A stretch of 64,000 nt of DNA from Clostridiales bacterium (GCA_022793655.1 JAAWDG010000010.1:1-64000), one strand, 5' to 3'. Numbered from the stretch's first letter, positions 44,431 to 52,973 are shown. Notes: generated from the sequence alone by a model not told the origin. Program-made: numbers and translations.

Positions 44431-44512
44431 CAAACGGTGGACTCTTAAAGGCCCCGCCTCTTTATGAAAATTTCTTATCTGCATTGAAATTTTCAAGTCA
44501 GTTGCAGTACCT
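44421..44512 (-). promoter_or_regulatory. ZTP-riboswitch-like leader of the pur operon
   Basis: Read leftward from the predicted transcript start: GGTACT (possible P1 with AGTCC), CAACTGAC (compare TGACTGGC of ZTP aptamers), a strong hairpin GAAAATTTC/GAAATTTTC, then GCGGGGCC and CCGTTTGGGCA (compare CCGCCTGGGCA). ZTP riboswitches sense a folate-stress purine intermediate and often control pur genes. The match is partial, so the class is a proposal; a structured attenuated leader is much surer. The rest of the gap (44,245-44,390) holds further hairpins and no gene. Confidence 0.5.
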
Positions 44513-44516
44513 ATTT

Positions 44517-44545
44517 ATTATAAAATTTCGTTCCTTTAAAGTCAA
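44517..44545 (-). promoter_or_regulatory. Promoter of the pur operon
   Basis: Read leftward: TTGACT (44540-44545), 17-bp spacer, TATAAT (44517-44522). Transcription would start near 44510, leaving a leader of about 265 bases. Confidence 0.75.
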
Positions 44546-44590
44546 GTCATTTTCAGTTTTTCAGCATTTTCTACAAATCACGCATTTACT

Positions 44591-45019
44591 TTACAAATAA
44601 TTGCGTAAATCTACCGAAAGTCGTTCTTCTATATTCACCAAACGGCGAGCCATTTTTTTCGTTTGTTCGTCAGCATTTGGATATTGATTTATATATTTAT
44701 GCACACTTTTGACACCCATATTACAGCCGTCTACAATCAGGTCTGCAATTTTTTTATCATCATCCATCACTAAAACAAATTCTGATTTCACTCTGGCCAT
44801 TCCTTTGGTAAACAGATTAGGTTCGGGTGCTTCAGCATCCATATGCTCAAGCAAAGTTTTTGCCTCATCAAACAAGCGTTCGTGTTCTTCCTTAGAGTCC
44901 TTTAACAGCAAAGCCATGCTTTCGTCCTCTACATTTTCTTCCACATTTTCAATGGTCGAAATGCCCATTTGAATGCCCGAGGCACATTCTTTTAATAAAC
45001 ATAAGGTATCTTCGCTCAT
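44591..45019 (-). CDS. Ferritin-like helical protein of unknown function (142 aa)
   Basis: MSEDTLCLLKECASGIQMGI and KEEHERLFDEAKTLLEHMDA suggest a four-helix bundle of the DUF2383/ferritin-like type, with an ExxH pair. The end (QTKKMARRLVNIEERLSVDL) is amphipathic. It overlaps the PepSY lipoprotein gene by four bases, so the two are co-translated. No function can be given. Confidence 0.55.
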   Translation of the reverse strand: MSEDTLCLLKECASGIQMGISTIENVEENVEDESMALLLKDSKEEHERLFDEAKTLLEHMDAEAPEPNLFTKGMARVKSEFVLVMDDDKKIADLIVDGCNMGVKSVHKYINQYPNADEQTKKMARRLVNIEERLSVDLRNYL

Positions 45020-45672
45020 TGCAGGCTCTCCTGCTCTTTTGCAATGACACGGCCTGTATATGCATCGATTTTATAATCATATTCAGACCCTGCCGCATTA
45101 AACTCCACGGCATAATATTCTCTGCCATTTTCATTTTCAAGATAGCATTTTAAAAACGTGGCTTCTTTCGCTGGTTGTCCGGCATCGCTTAAAGCCGCTT
45201 GCTTTGCTTCCTCTAAGTTCAGTCTCGCCTCAGCGGCCGTGCCAATCGACTTGTCATTTTGGTCGCTATTACCCGTTTGATTGCTGCCATTTGTCGTTTC
45301 AGTATTACCTTCGGCTAATTGATTGTTATCATCCTTAACATCGCCAATAATGTTTTTGCCCATATCCTTGGCCTCTTCTGCGCCTTTTTCGACGCCATTT
45401 TTAATGTCGTCCCCTACATCTTCGGCTTTGTCTTTGACATCATTGCCAATATCCTCGGCACCATCTTTCACATCGTTGCCAATGTCTTCCGCTTTATCTT
45501 TCACGTCGTCTTTGACGTCGTTAACATCATCTTTTATATTGTCACTTGCTTGATTCATTTCTTCATCGCTGCCGATAAAACCATCTTCATCAGTCACCTT
45601 GCCATTACCGCAGGCACAAAGACAAAATGTCAATGCAAGAGTTAAAATGAACGTAATAATAAGTTTTTTCAT
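45016..45672 (-). CDS. PepSY lipoprotein with 11-residue amphipathic repeats (218 aa)
   Basis: Start at 45672 after AAAGGAG. Signal peptide with lipobox LCAC (MKKLIITFILTLALTFCLCA). About residues 45-115 are tandem 11-mers of the type VKDKAEDIGND / VKDGAEDIGND / VKDKAEDVGDD, like LEA-type helices. The C-terminus (150-218) is a PepSY domain (RLNLEEAKQAALSDAG ... YKIDAYTGRVIAKE). A surface-anchored stress or peptidase-modulating role is possible. The DNA repeats of 33 bp may vary in number between strains. Confidence 0.75.
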   Translation of the reverse strand: MKKLIITFILTLALTFCLCACGNGKVTDEDGFIGSDEEMNQASDNIKDDVNDVKDDVKDKAEDIGNDVKDGAEDIGNDVKDKAEDVGDDIKNGVEKGAEEAKDMGKNIIGDVKDDNNQLAEGNTETTNGSNQTGNSDQNDKSIGTAAEARLNLEEAKQAALSDAGQPAKEATFLKCYLENENGREYYAVEFNAAGSEYDYKIDAYTGRVIAKEQESLQ

Positions 45673-45801
45673 TTTACATTCTCCTTTCATTGTTATTATC
45701 CGCGTTTCAAATGCCAATCATACCTGAATCCTTTTCATATTTTGGAAAAATTTATTTTAGATACCTATTTCCAAATATCACCAATTCAATCTCAAAACAA
45801 C

Positions 45802-45830
45802 AAAAAAAGCAGTCCTATACAGAACTACTT
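45802..45830 (-). terminator. Terminator of the ABC transporter operon
   Basis: Read leftward, a nine-pair stem AAGTAGTTC/GGACTGCTT with loop TGTATA and a run of seven T. It lies about 20 bases after the ATPase stop. Confidence 0.75.
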
Positions 45831-45851
45831 TTTATTTCTCACTTGCTTTAT

Positions 45852-46421
45852 TCAAGAATCGCCAATTAAAATGACTGGTGCCGAAAACGCAGCCGCCTCA
45901 TCAGCATCATGGGTAATGATAATACCCGTCTTCATATATTTTTTTACGCATTGTATCGTATCGTACTTTAACTCTTCATTCAGCCCCTTAAACGGCTCGT
46001 CAAATAAAATCAACTCACGTTTGCAAGCCAGCGCGCGGGCAATTGCCACCCGCTGCTGCATACCGCCTGACAGAACATCTGCTTTCTTATCAAGCGCATC
46101 ACCCAATTGCAAATCAATGAGTATTTGCTCTGCTATTTTTTCATTTGACACACAGCTCACATTTTCCAGCGCGCTCATATGCAAAAAAAGCCTTGGCTCT
46201 TGAAACACCATGCCCACTTTATCTGGCACACCTGTAATTTGTCCGCGATCAGGTTTTTCAAGTCCCGCTATCATGCGAAGAAGCGTTGTCTTGCCGCTGC
46301 CCGAAGGTCCCATGATCGCCACCATATCATGCTCACCAAAAGTTATCGTACAAGAAAAGTTATCAAAAACTTTTGTATCACCGTAAAATTTATCAATCTG
46401 CTCAACGCGAATCAAAGCCAA
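45852..46421 (-). CDS. ABC transporter ATPase, SsuB/TauB-like short form (189 aa)
   Basis: Walker A GPSGSGKTTLLR, signature DVLSGGMQQRVAIARAL, Walker B ELILFDEPFKG and the switch His in GIIITHDADEA are all present. The protein is about 50 residues shorter than typical nitrate/sulfonate/taurine transporters and ends soon after the switch region. It powers uptake with the permease and binding protein of the same operon and overlaps the permease gene by 20 bases. Confidence 0.88.
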   Translation of the reverse strand: MALIRVEQIDKFYGDTKVFDNFSCTITFGEHDMVAIMGPSGSGKTTLLRMIAGLEKPDRGQITGVPDKVGMVFQEPRLFLHMSALENVSCVSNEKIAEQILIDLQLGDALDKKADVLSGGMQQRVAIARALACKRELILFDEPFKGLNEELKYDTIQCVKKYMKTGIIITHDADEAAAFSAPVILIGDS

Positions 46422-47148
46422 CTCTCCTCATCATAGTACAAAATACTTTTTCAATCAACACGCTGAAAATGACTACCACCGCTGTCCAAGCAAACAAATC
46501 AGCCGTTTCCAAATAGCTTTTGGATAAAAAAATTTCATTTCCAATCGACTTCGCCGGTCGACAAAGAACCTCGGCTGCGATGCCTGCTTTCCATGAAAGC
46601 CCAAGCGCCGTAATACAACCGGCTGCATAATAGGGCAGCACAGCGGGAAGATATAATACGCTCATTTTCTTGAAAAATGAAAATTGATAAACAGTTGTTA
46701 CCTCAAAAAGCAGCGGATTCACCTCATCTATTCCCTTTTTCACGTTGCCCCACACAATAGGAATCACCATAATACAGGCGGCAAAGGCCGGCACTTGTTC
46801 GCGGTCCATGAAATACCAGGTCAATATAATAAATGAAGCAACCGGCACACAACGAATCACCGTCATCAAGGGAGAAATCAGCCTATGCAAATAACGATTT
46901 AAAGAGAGAATGCCGCATACTGTTCCAAAAACCATGCCGGCCAAAAAGCCGATAAAGATACGAGCCAGCGAGTAAAAACAACTTTGCCAAAAGGCCATCG
47001 TTTGCCCCAGCGCAAAGAGCCGGCGCAAGGCAGCGGCTGGACTCACAAAGATAAGTTCTTTATCAATCAGCATAGCCGCTGCCTGCCACACAAGAAGCCA
47101 AAATAAGAGGACGGATATCCCTATGAAAAATTTTTTCAGCTTACTCAT
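46402..47148 (-). CDS. ABC transporter permease, SsuC/TauC-like (248 aa)
   Basis: Six hydrophobic spans. The coupling EAA-type loop is in ALGLSWKAGIAAEVLCRP, as in the SsuC/TauC/ThiX family. The start at 47148 (MSKLKKFFIGISVLL) overlaps the binding-protein stop. Substrate cannot be told from sequence; the family takes up sulfonates, nitrate, taurine or thiamine precursors. Confidence 0.87.
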   Translation of the reverse strand: MSKLKKFFIGISVLLFWLLVWQAAAMLIDKELIFVSPAAALRRLFALGQTMAFWQSCFYSLARIFIGFLAGMVFGTVCGILSLNRYLHRLISPLMTVIRCVPVASFIILTWYFMDREQVPAFAACIMVIPIVWGNVKKGIDEVNPLLFEVTTVYQFSFFKKMSVLYLPAVLPYYAAGCITALGLSWKAGIAAEVLCRPAKSIGNEIFLSKSYLETADLFAWTAVVVIFSVLIEKVFCTMMRRVGFDSR

Positions 47149-48154
47149 ACCAGAAGCCATCATCCGGCATCTTGCCGCCTACGCTGGCTGCATTCGCTTC
47201 GTACAACACTTGCAGAAAAGCGCTAAGCTGCTCTTTCATCTGCGCGCCATCCTGATAAACAATATGACAATTCGGATAAGCCTTAGCCGCAATGGCCGCT
47301 TTAGGCAAGATTGCATATGTTTCACACAGAGCAGCTGCTGTTTCGAGATTATTCTCAATAAAATCTACTGATTCTTTATATTCATTCAAAAATGCATCAA
47401 CCGCTGCATGATTTTCCGCAGCAAATTCTTTATTCACGACAATGCAGCCCTGCATAACCGTGCTTTTTTCATCAATCTTTTCCCATTCTTTGGTCATATC
47501 CAACGCCACGCGCACCTTTTCTTTGCCATTTATCAAAACAGCGCTTACTTTCGGTTCGGGCAGCATAGCAATTTCAATATCACCGCTTACCAAGCCAGCC
47601 GATACCGTATCTGCATCTGCAAATTCAACTGTCACATTTTCCCCTGGCGTCAATCCATTTTTAGTCAGCACATAATTTAAAATATATTCGGGCGTAGAAC
47701 CCTGATTGGTTGCATAAATAGTTTTGCCCTCTAAATCGCTCACCTCGTTGATTTCGACACCGCTTGTCAGCATGTACAGCACGCCTAGTGTATTCACCGC
47801 TGCTGTTTGAATTTTACCGGCTGTTTTTTGATAAAGCACCGCCGCTAAATTGGTGGGTACGCAAGCAATCTGGAATTCTCCATTCACCAAAGAAGCGGTA
47901 ATCTCATCTGGCGAAGCCGCCACAGTGAACTGGTAATTATTCGCTGTTTCACCATTGGCCGCCATATCCATTAACTTCGCAGCCCCCATACCGGTTGGCC
48001 CCGAGAGCACCGCTGCTTTTATATCAATTTTTGCAGCTGTTGGTTCGCTTGCTGATGGTGTGGGGGTTGTATCCTCACCCTCTGGTTTGCCGCCGCAAGC
48101 TGCCAATGTGATAACAAGCGCCGCCAGCAGCAAAAGTGAAATAATCTTTTTCAT
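47141..48154 (-). CDS. ABC transporter substrate-binding lipoprotein, NMT1/SsuA-like (337 aa)
   Basis: Lipoprotein signal MKKIISLLLLAALVITLAAC. The mature part has the family features AAVLSGPTGMGAAKLMDMA, a central VSDLEGKTIYATNQGSTPEY and FADADTVSAGLVSGDIEIAM, as in periplasmic-type proteins for aliphatic sulfonates or related small solutes. A Ser/Thr/Pro linker follows the lipobox. It lies 21 bases after the Crp/Fnr-like gene, so the regulator probably controls its own transport operon. Confidence 0.85.
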   Translation of the reverse strand: MKKIISLLLLAALVITLAACGGKPEGEDTTPTPSASEPTAAKIDIKAAVLSGPTGMGAAKLMDMAANGETANNYQFTVAASPDEITASLVNGEFQIACVPTNLAAVLYQKTAGKIQTAAVNTLGVLYMLTSGVEINEVSDLEGKTIYATNQGSTPEYILNYVLTKNGLTPGENVTVEFADADTVSAGLVSGDIEIAMLPEPKVSAVLINGKEKVRVALDMTKEWEKIDEKSTVMQGCIVVNKEFAAENHAAVDAFLNEYKESVDFIENNLETAAALCETYAILPKAAIAAKAYPNCHIVYQDGAQMKEQLSAFLQVLYEANAASVGGKMPDDGFWYE

Positions 48155-48175
48155 TTAATGTTTCCTTTCCTCACT

Positions 48176-48814
48176 TTATTCAATATTTATTATCTGAAAA
48201 CCGTTTTCGGTTTTCAAAATTTTACCGTTTTCAATTAAATCATCAACCGCACGATATAAAGATGCCCGCCCCATATTGAGTTGCTCGGACAACTCTTTCA
48301 AGCTGAGACGCAAACGGACGGTGCCGTTTTCATCCGCCTGGCGAAGCAAATATTCATACACTTTATCCTTGGTACCGCCGGCTGTAAAAAAATCAATCTT
48401 TTCGTTTAAATATCTCACCTTCTCCGAAAGAAAAAGAATGTAATTCATCGCCGCTAACGGCTCAGATAAAAGCAAATCTTTGACATAATCCTGCGGTAAA
48501 AACACAACAGAACTTTGTGCACGCGCGGTAATCACGGTAACATACGCATCGCCACCAAATAGAGAAGCCGCCCCAAAAACTCCGCCCTTTTGCATCTGAC
48601 GCAAAGGGACGCTCTTATGATCCGCCTTTTTTTCAATACGCACTGTTCCCTTGACAATCAGCCCTAAACAAGGCAAATATTGAGCAGAAGGAGAAACCGT
48701 CTCTCCCCTTTCAAAACTTCTTTCAAAAATACGTTCATCTTCAAGCCACATTTTCACTCGCTCTCTATCCAATCCACGAAATAAAAACAGGCTTTGCAGC
48801 AAAGATTTGTCCAT
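48176..48814 (-). CDS. Crp/Fnr-family transcription regulator (212 aa)
   Basis: The start at 48814 (MDKSLLQSLFLFRGL) follows GAGGTG. Residues 1-120 form the cyclic-nucleotide-binding-type beta barrel (VKGTVRIEKKADHKSVPLRQ, GGVFGAASLFGG). Residues 145-212 hold the Crp helix-turn-helix (LSLKELSEQLNMGRASLYRA). There is no N-terminal Cys cluster, so it is not an oxygen-sensing FNR. A 24-bp palindrome overlaps its own transcription start, suggesting negative autoregulation. It heads the ABC uptake operon. Confidence 0.85.
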   Translation of the reverse strand: MDKSLLQSLFLFRGLDRERVKMWLEDERIFERSFERGETVSPSAQYLPCLGLIVKGTVRIEKKADHKSVPLRQMQKGGVFGAASLFGGDAYVTVITARAQSSVVFLPQDYVKDLLLSEPLAAMNYILFLSEKVRYLNEKIDFFTAGGTKDKVYEYLLRQADENGTVRLRLSLKELSEQLNMGRASLYRAVDDLIENGKILKTENGFQIINIE

Positions 48815-48826
48815 ATATAGCACCTC

Positions 48827-48850
48827 AAAGTGTATCATATGATACACTTT
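48827..48850. promoter_or_regulatory. 24-bp perfect palindromic operator of the Crp/Fnr-like gene
   Basis: AAAGTGTATCAT directly followed by its complement. The core TGTATC-N4-GATACA resembles Crp/Fnr half-sites. It covers the predicted transcription start and lies 12 bases before the start codon. Confidence 0.75.
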
Positions 48851-48854
48851 TAAC

Positions 48855-48883
48855 AGTATACCCGTTTGCGAAACTTTTGTCAA
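48855..48883 (-). promoter_or_regulatory. Promoter of the Crp/Fnr-like and ABC transporter operon
   Basis: Read leftward: TTGACA (48878-48883), 17-bp spacer, TATACT (48855-48860). The palindrome begins five bases beyond the -10, in the initial transcribed region, a position that favours repression. Confidence 0.8.
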
Positions 48884-49102
48884 GAGTCTATCCCTCCCTT
48901 TTTCATCCTAAATTGCAAAGTCCCCCTTTGCTTTCATCATTTTCAAATTGCAGCGCAGAGTAATTCATGCTATAATCAGAACAAATTAGAAGCTGCCCAT
49001 TTCTCATGTAATGAAAACGAGCATATTTGACAATTATGATTGGTAGAACTTGTCTTTCTCACCGTATATAATATCTCTATTAAATGATAAGGAGAAACAA
49101 CA

Positions 49103-49558
49103 ATGAATTTAGGCAATGGTTTATTTCAAGCAAGGAAAAAATGTGGGCTTTCCCAGGAAGAGGTAGCTGAAAAATTAGGAATAAGCAGACAAACCGTCTC
49201 AAAATGGGAGACCGATGAAACAGTTCCTGATATTAGGCAATCAAAGAAAATGGCGGTACTGTATAATGTGTCTTTGGATGAACTAATTGACTTTGATATT
49301 GATATCAAAGAAATCCAAGAAGCCATTGACAAAACAAGTGAAGAGGTCCAAGAAAAAATTGACTGGGCAAATGCTTGGGGAAAAAAATATCCGATTCTCC
49401 TTACCTATCAAGCAAACGTAAATATACCGAATTACGCCTATAGAATTAACATCTTGTTAGATGAGCTAAAAAAAGAATATCAGTTTAATGAACAGGATGC
49501 CATGTTGGTTCTTAAAGATATTTTGTACAACGTCTGGAAAAATCGCAAGAGCAAATAA
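49103..49558 (+). CDS. XRE-family regulator with helical C-terminal domain (151 aa)
   Basis: Residues 8-62 form an HTH_3 domain (FQARKKCGLSQEEVAEKLGI, RQTVSKWETDETVPD). After LDELIDFDIDIKE comes a coiled segment and a helical domain with no known enzyme motif. ATG follows AAGGAGAAAC. It stands alone, divergent from the Crp-like operon, and is followed by a terminator. Targets are unknown. Confidence 0.75.
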   Translation: MNLGNGLFQARKKCGLSQEEVAEKLGISRQTVSKWETDETVPDIRQSKKMAVLYNVSLDELIDFDIDIKEIQEAIDKTSEEVQEKIDWANAWGKKYPILLTYQANVNIPNYAYRINILLDELKKEYQFNEQDAMLVLKDILYNVWKNRKSK

Positions 49559-49576
49559 ATTTAACAACTACCTTTT

Positions 49577-49615
49577 TATCCGGCAGTTCCCCCTATTTGA
49601 GGCAACTGCCGGATA
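49577..49615 (+). terminator. Terminator after the XRE regulator
   Basis: A 12-bp stem TATCCGGCAGTT/AACTGCCGGATA with a 15-base loop. A-rich DNA precedes the 5' arm less strongly than AAATATTTT follows the 3' arm. The T run is short. Confidence 0.55.
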
Positions 49616-49696
49616 AATATTTTGATGAGATATTTCAACAATAGGCTTTCAGCGATTTTAAAAATAAAAGAAAGTTGCATGAACATAAGGCAACCA

Positions 49697-49725
49697 TTGC
49701 TAAAACAGATGGAATATGCTAAAAT
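49697..49725 (+). promoter_or_regulatory. Candidate promoter of rlmD
   Basis: TTGCTA (49697-49702), 17-bp spacer ending in TGC, TAAAAT (49720-49725), an extended -10 type promoter about 75 bases before the start codon. Confidence 0.5.
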
Positions 49726-49796
49726 AAAGCAGATTAACGATAGAATCCTTTCGCTAAATTACTGAATATATTCACAAAAACACGAATTCAACAATT

Positions 49797-51137
49797 ATGT
49801 TACAAAAAAATCAAACCATCACAGTCAAAATAGAAGATATGAATGCCCTTGGCCACGGTGTATGCCGCATAGAGGGCCTTATTGTATTTGTGCGGGGCGG
49901 TGTGACGGGCGACGAACTAAAAATCAAAATCATTAAGGTTTTAAAAAAATATGCGATAGCAATTATCGAAGAAATGATAAATCCCTCGCCCTATCGTATC
50001 GAACAGCCCTGCCCTCTCTACTCTTCCTGTGGTGGATGCGCCTTTTCTCATATCGATTATGATTATGAAAAAGAATTAAAACAAAAATTCGTGCAGGCTG
50101 AATTTGCCAAAGCGGGTCTTTCTCATATGCTGGTACATCCTGTGACCAGCGGTTCGTCGTGTGAAGGCTATCGAAACAAGGTCCAGCTTCCGCTGACCTC
50201 CGATTACCGTTTCGGCTATTATGCGCCAAAAAGCCACCGCATCATTCCTTGTACCAAGGGCTGTCAACTGCATCCGGAAATATTTGACCAAATTGCGCAA
50301 ACCGTTTGCGCATTTGCCAAACAATATCAAATATCAATCTATGATGAAGCCACCGGTCTTGGCCTTTTGCGCCATCTCTATCTGCGTGTAGGTAAAGAAA
50401 CAGATGAGATCATGGTTTGTCCTGTGATCAACGGGACTAAGCTGCCCTACCAAGAGCAACTGGTCAGTCAGCTTGCCGCTCAATATAGCAACATTCAAAC
50501 CATTTTGCTCAACATCAATCAAAAAAACACAAATGTTATTTTAGGTCCGCAAAACAAAATCTTATATGGCAGCGGAACGATTACCGACCGTTTGTGCGGC
50601 AATATCTTTGAAATTTCGCCCCATTCGTTTTATCAAATCAATCATGACACCGCAGAGCTGCTCTACCAAAAGGCACTGCAGCTCGCCGATATCACAAAAG
50701 TAAACAAAGCGGCTGATTTATACTGCGGCATTGGTACCATCGGCATTACAGCGGCCAAAGGTGCACCGAATACGCAAATAATCGGCGTTGAAATCGTGCC
50801 CGAAGCCATCCAAAATGCCAAAAAAAATGCAAAGTTAAATCAGGTTGATAATATAGCGTTTTATCAGGGCGACGCGAACGATCCGCACATAGCCGATTGT
50901 CAGCTTCTCATTGTTGATCCGCCGCGCAAAGGGCTTTCCGAAGACCTGATCCAAACCATATACAAAAATGCGCCGGATAAAGTAGTTTATATCTCCTGCT
51001 CACCCGATACCCTCGCCCGTGACTGTCGCCGGCTCTTCGACGTCGGGTATCAAGCTCATGAAGTTTTTCCTTTCGATATGTTTCCGCGTACTGGCCATGT
51101 GGAGTGCATAGTATTGTTGACTAAAGTACATAAGTAA
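49797..51137 (+). CDS. rlmD: 23S rRNA (uracil-5-)-methyltransferase, RlmD/TrmA family (446 aa)
   Basis: A TRAM domain (residues 1-58) is followed by the [4Fe-4S] motif CPLYSSCGGCAF with a distal Cys. The SAM site is AADLYCGIGTIGITAAKG, LLIVDPPRKGL is motif IV, and the catalytic Cys is in VVYISCSPDTLARD. 446 residues is normal for Firmicutes RlmD/RlmCD. It methylates a uracil in 23S rRNA. The exact target base (one or two sites) cannot be told. Confidence 0.88.
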   Translation: MLQKNQTITVKIEDMNALGHGVCRIEGLIVFVRGGVTGDELKIKIIKVLKKYAIAIIEEMINPSPYRIEQPCPLYSSCGGCAFSHIDYDYEKELKQKFVQAEFAKAGLSHMLVHPVTSGSSCEGYRNKVQLPLTSDYRFGYYAPKSHRIIPCTKGCQLHPEIFDQIAQTVCAFAKQYQISIYDEATGLGLLRHLYLRVGKETDEIMVCPVINGTKLPYQEQLVSQLAAQYSNIQTILLNINQKNTNVILGPQNKILYGSGTITDRLCGNIFEISPHSFYQINHDTAELLYQKALQLADITKVNKAADLYCGIGTIGITAAKGAPNTQIIGVEIVPEAIQNAKKNAKLNQVDNIAFYQGDANDPHIADCQLLIVDPPRKGLSEDLIQTIYKNAPDKVVYISCSPDTLARDCRRLFDVGYQAHEVFPFDMFPRTGHVECIVLLTKVHK

Positions 51138-51267
51138 AAGTATGAAAATGGGACTGAAACAATTACAATAAGTGTAATAAAGTATTATGTTCTAAGATAA
51201 ATGAAAAGTAATATAGCAACTTTAAAGTTTTATAAATTATTGAATATGAAAGAGAGGATTATTATAA

Positions 51268-52032
51268 ATGAAATATAATGATATGATTTTCAAAATTCCT
51301 GTTGAGTCTAGCACTTATAGAGAAGATTCTGAATTTGTTATTAAGAAAATTACAAGTATTTTAGATGAAAGGAAAAAGGTTAATGATAATAAAATAATCA
51401 TTAACACAAATTTAAAGATGGGACTTCCATTAGAAAATATCAACAAAATTGCTGGACCAATGATTGAAGCTTGGGCAGGTGAGGTTTTCTCGGGTATTCG
51501 TGATGATATGAATAATCCTTACAGCTTAATCAATGTTGAAGCACAAGAGAGACTCGGAATGGCAGATATTATTCTACAGTTCCGAAAAGGTAATAGCGTT
51601 GTGACGGGAAATGTTGATGTCAAAGCAACAGCAAACGATATTCCAAACAGTGGTAAAGGTCCAAATATTACTTCGTTTTCTCGTATTCGTACTGCATATG
51701 TAACGGATCCTGATTATATGTTTATTATTTTGTCCATAAAGCATAGAGTGTATTCTGAAAGAAACAAGAATACTGCTCTTATGGATGGAATTATGGAAGT
51801 TGTGGATTTTAATGCATATGATTTGAAATTCATCAGTGATGCGGATATAAGCTATAACCCTGCTTTGGGAACTGGTCAGATACAAATAAAAGATATTCAC
51901 TATGTATCATATCAGTATAGAACAACATGGGAAATGTGTCAGTTATTAGATACTAAGTATCTACGTAGTTCCAGAAGAACTATAGAAGATTTTTACAGAG
52001 AGGCTCAAAAAAATAAATGGATAAAGAATTAA
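51268..52032 (+). CDS. Type II restriction endonuclease (254 aa)
   Basis: The active site looks like PD-(D/E)XK: Asp in LGMADIILQF and D-x-K in GNVDVKATAN about 20 residues later. The gene overlaps the methyltransferase gene by 16 bases, the usual arrangement for a restriction-modification pair. Its DNA is clearly more AT-rich than the flanking genes, pointing to transfer. I do not recognise the recognition sequence. Identification rests on the active-site pattern plus context. Confidence 0.75.
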   Translation: MKYNDMIFKIPVESSTYREDSEFVIKKITSILDERKKVNDNKIIINTNLKMGLPLENINKIAGPMIEAWAGEVFSGIRDDMNNPYSLINVEAQERLGMADIILQFRKGNSVVTGNVDVKATANDIPNSGKGPNITSFSRIRTAYVTDPDYMFIILSIKHRVYSERNKNTALMDGIMEVVDFNAYDLKFISDADISYNPALGTGQIQIKDIHYVSYQYRTTWEMCQLLDTKYLRSSRRTIEDFYREAQKNKWIKN

Positions 52033-52973
52033 ATTTAATCTGTGGTGATGCTATATTAGAATTACAAAAGTTACCAGATAGCAGTATTCGTCTTATTGTA
52101 ACTGACCCGCCATATAATTTGAATAAAGATTATGGTAACAACCAAGATAATTTTGAATTTCAAGAATATCTTGATTTTTCTAGACAGTGGCTAAAAGAAG
52201 CATATCGAGTTTTAACAGACGATGGAACAATATATGTGTTTATGGGAATGAGATATATTTCATATATCTATTCTATTCTTGAGCAAGAATTAAGTATGCA
52301 CTTTAATTCTTGGATTACTTGGTATTACACACAAGGTGTTGGAAAAACAAAGGGTTTTTCTCCTCGTCATGATGATATTTTGATGTTTACAAAACATCCT
52401 AAGAAATTTGTTTTTAACCTTGATGATATTAGAGTCCCACAAAAATATTATAGGTCTGTTAATAATATGCGTGGCGCTAATCCTGGTAATGTATGGGAAT
52501 TCTCTCATATGCATTACTGTAATAAAAATCGCAAAAGTCATCCGACTCAAAAACCAGAGGGTTTATATGAGAGAATGATTTTGTCGTCTTCAAATGAAGG
52601 AGATACAGTACTTGACCCATTTTCAGGAAGTGGTACTCTACTTAGAGTATGTCAACAAACTAATAGAAATGGTATAGGTATTGAAGTGAATCCTGATTAT
52701 ATTGAAATGACATATGAGCGTTTATCTGAACCGTTTAATGGATTTGATAGTATTGATGAACGAATGAAAAGAGTACCTAATGATCTTAATGATCCCGATA
52801 TTAGAATTAAGTATATAGAAAATCATATCAACTGGTTCCTGAAAAATCACCCTGATGCTATTAATGATTTTATAGATGAAGTTATTACAAAATATGAAAG
52901 CAAACTTATTGAAAGTTGGCAAATTTCACTTGTTGAACAAATGAGAATAAAAACAGTTTTAAGTAATAGTTGA
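52017..52973 (+). CDS. Type II DNA methyltransferase, beta class (318 aa)
   Basis: The catalytic motif IV (TDPPYNLNKDYGN) comes first, near residue 32. The SAM-binding motif I (VLDPFSGSGTLL) is near residue 200. This order and SHPTQKPEGLYERM mark beta-class N6-adenine or N4-cytosine methyltransferases. The C-terminal 80 residues are an acidic extension. It protects the host against the endonuclease encoded just before it. AT-rich like its partner. Confidence 0.9.
   Translation: MDKELNLICGDAILELQKLPDSSIRLIVTDPPYNLNKDYGNNQDNFEFQEYLDFSRQWLKEAYRVLTDDGTIYVFMGMRYISYIYSILEQELSMHFNSWITWYYTQGVGKTKGFSPRHDDILMFTKHPKKFVFNLDDIRVPQKYYRSVNNMRGANPGNVWEFSHMHYCNKNRKSHPTQKPEGLYERMILSSSNEGDTVLDPFSGSGTLLRVCQQTNRNGIGIEVNPDYIEMTYERLSEPFNGFDSIDERMKRVPNDLNDPDIRIKYIENHINWFLKNHPDAINDFIDEVITKYESKLIESWQISLVEQMRIKTVLSNS

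Noticed and set aside
44421-44512. Purine (guanine/adenine) riboswitch upstream of purE
   Set aside because: The conserved purine-aptamer elements (TATAA, loop CCTAATGATATGG type and TCTACC) are absent; the ZTP-like pattern is closer.
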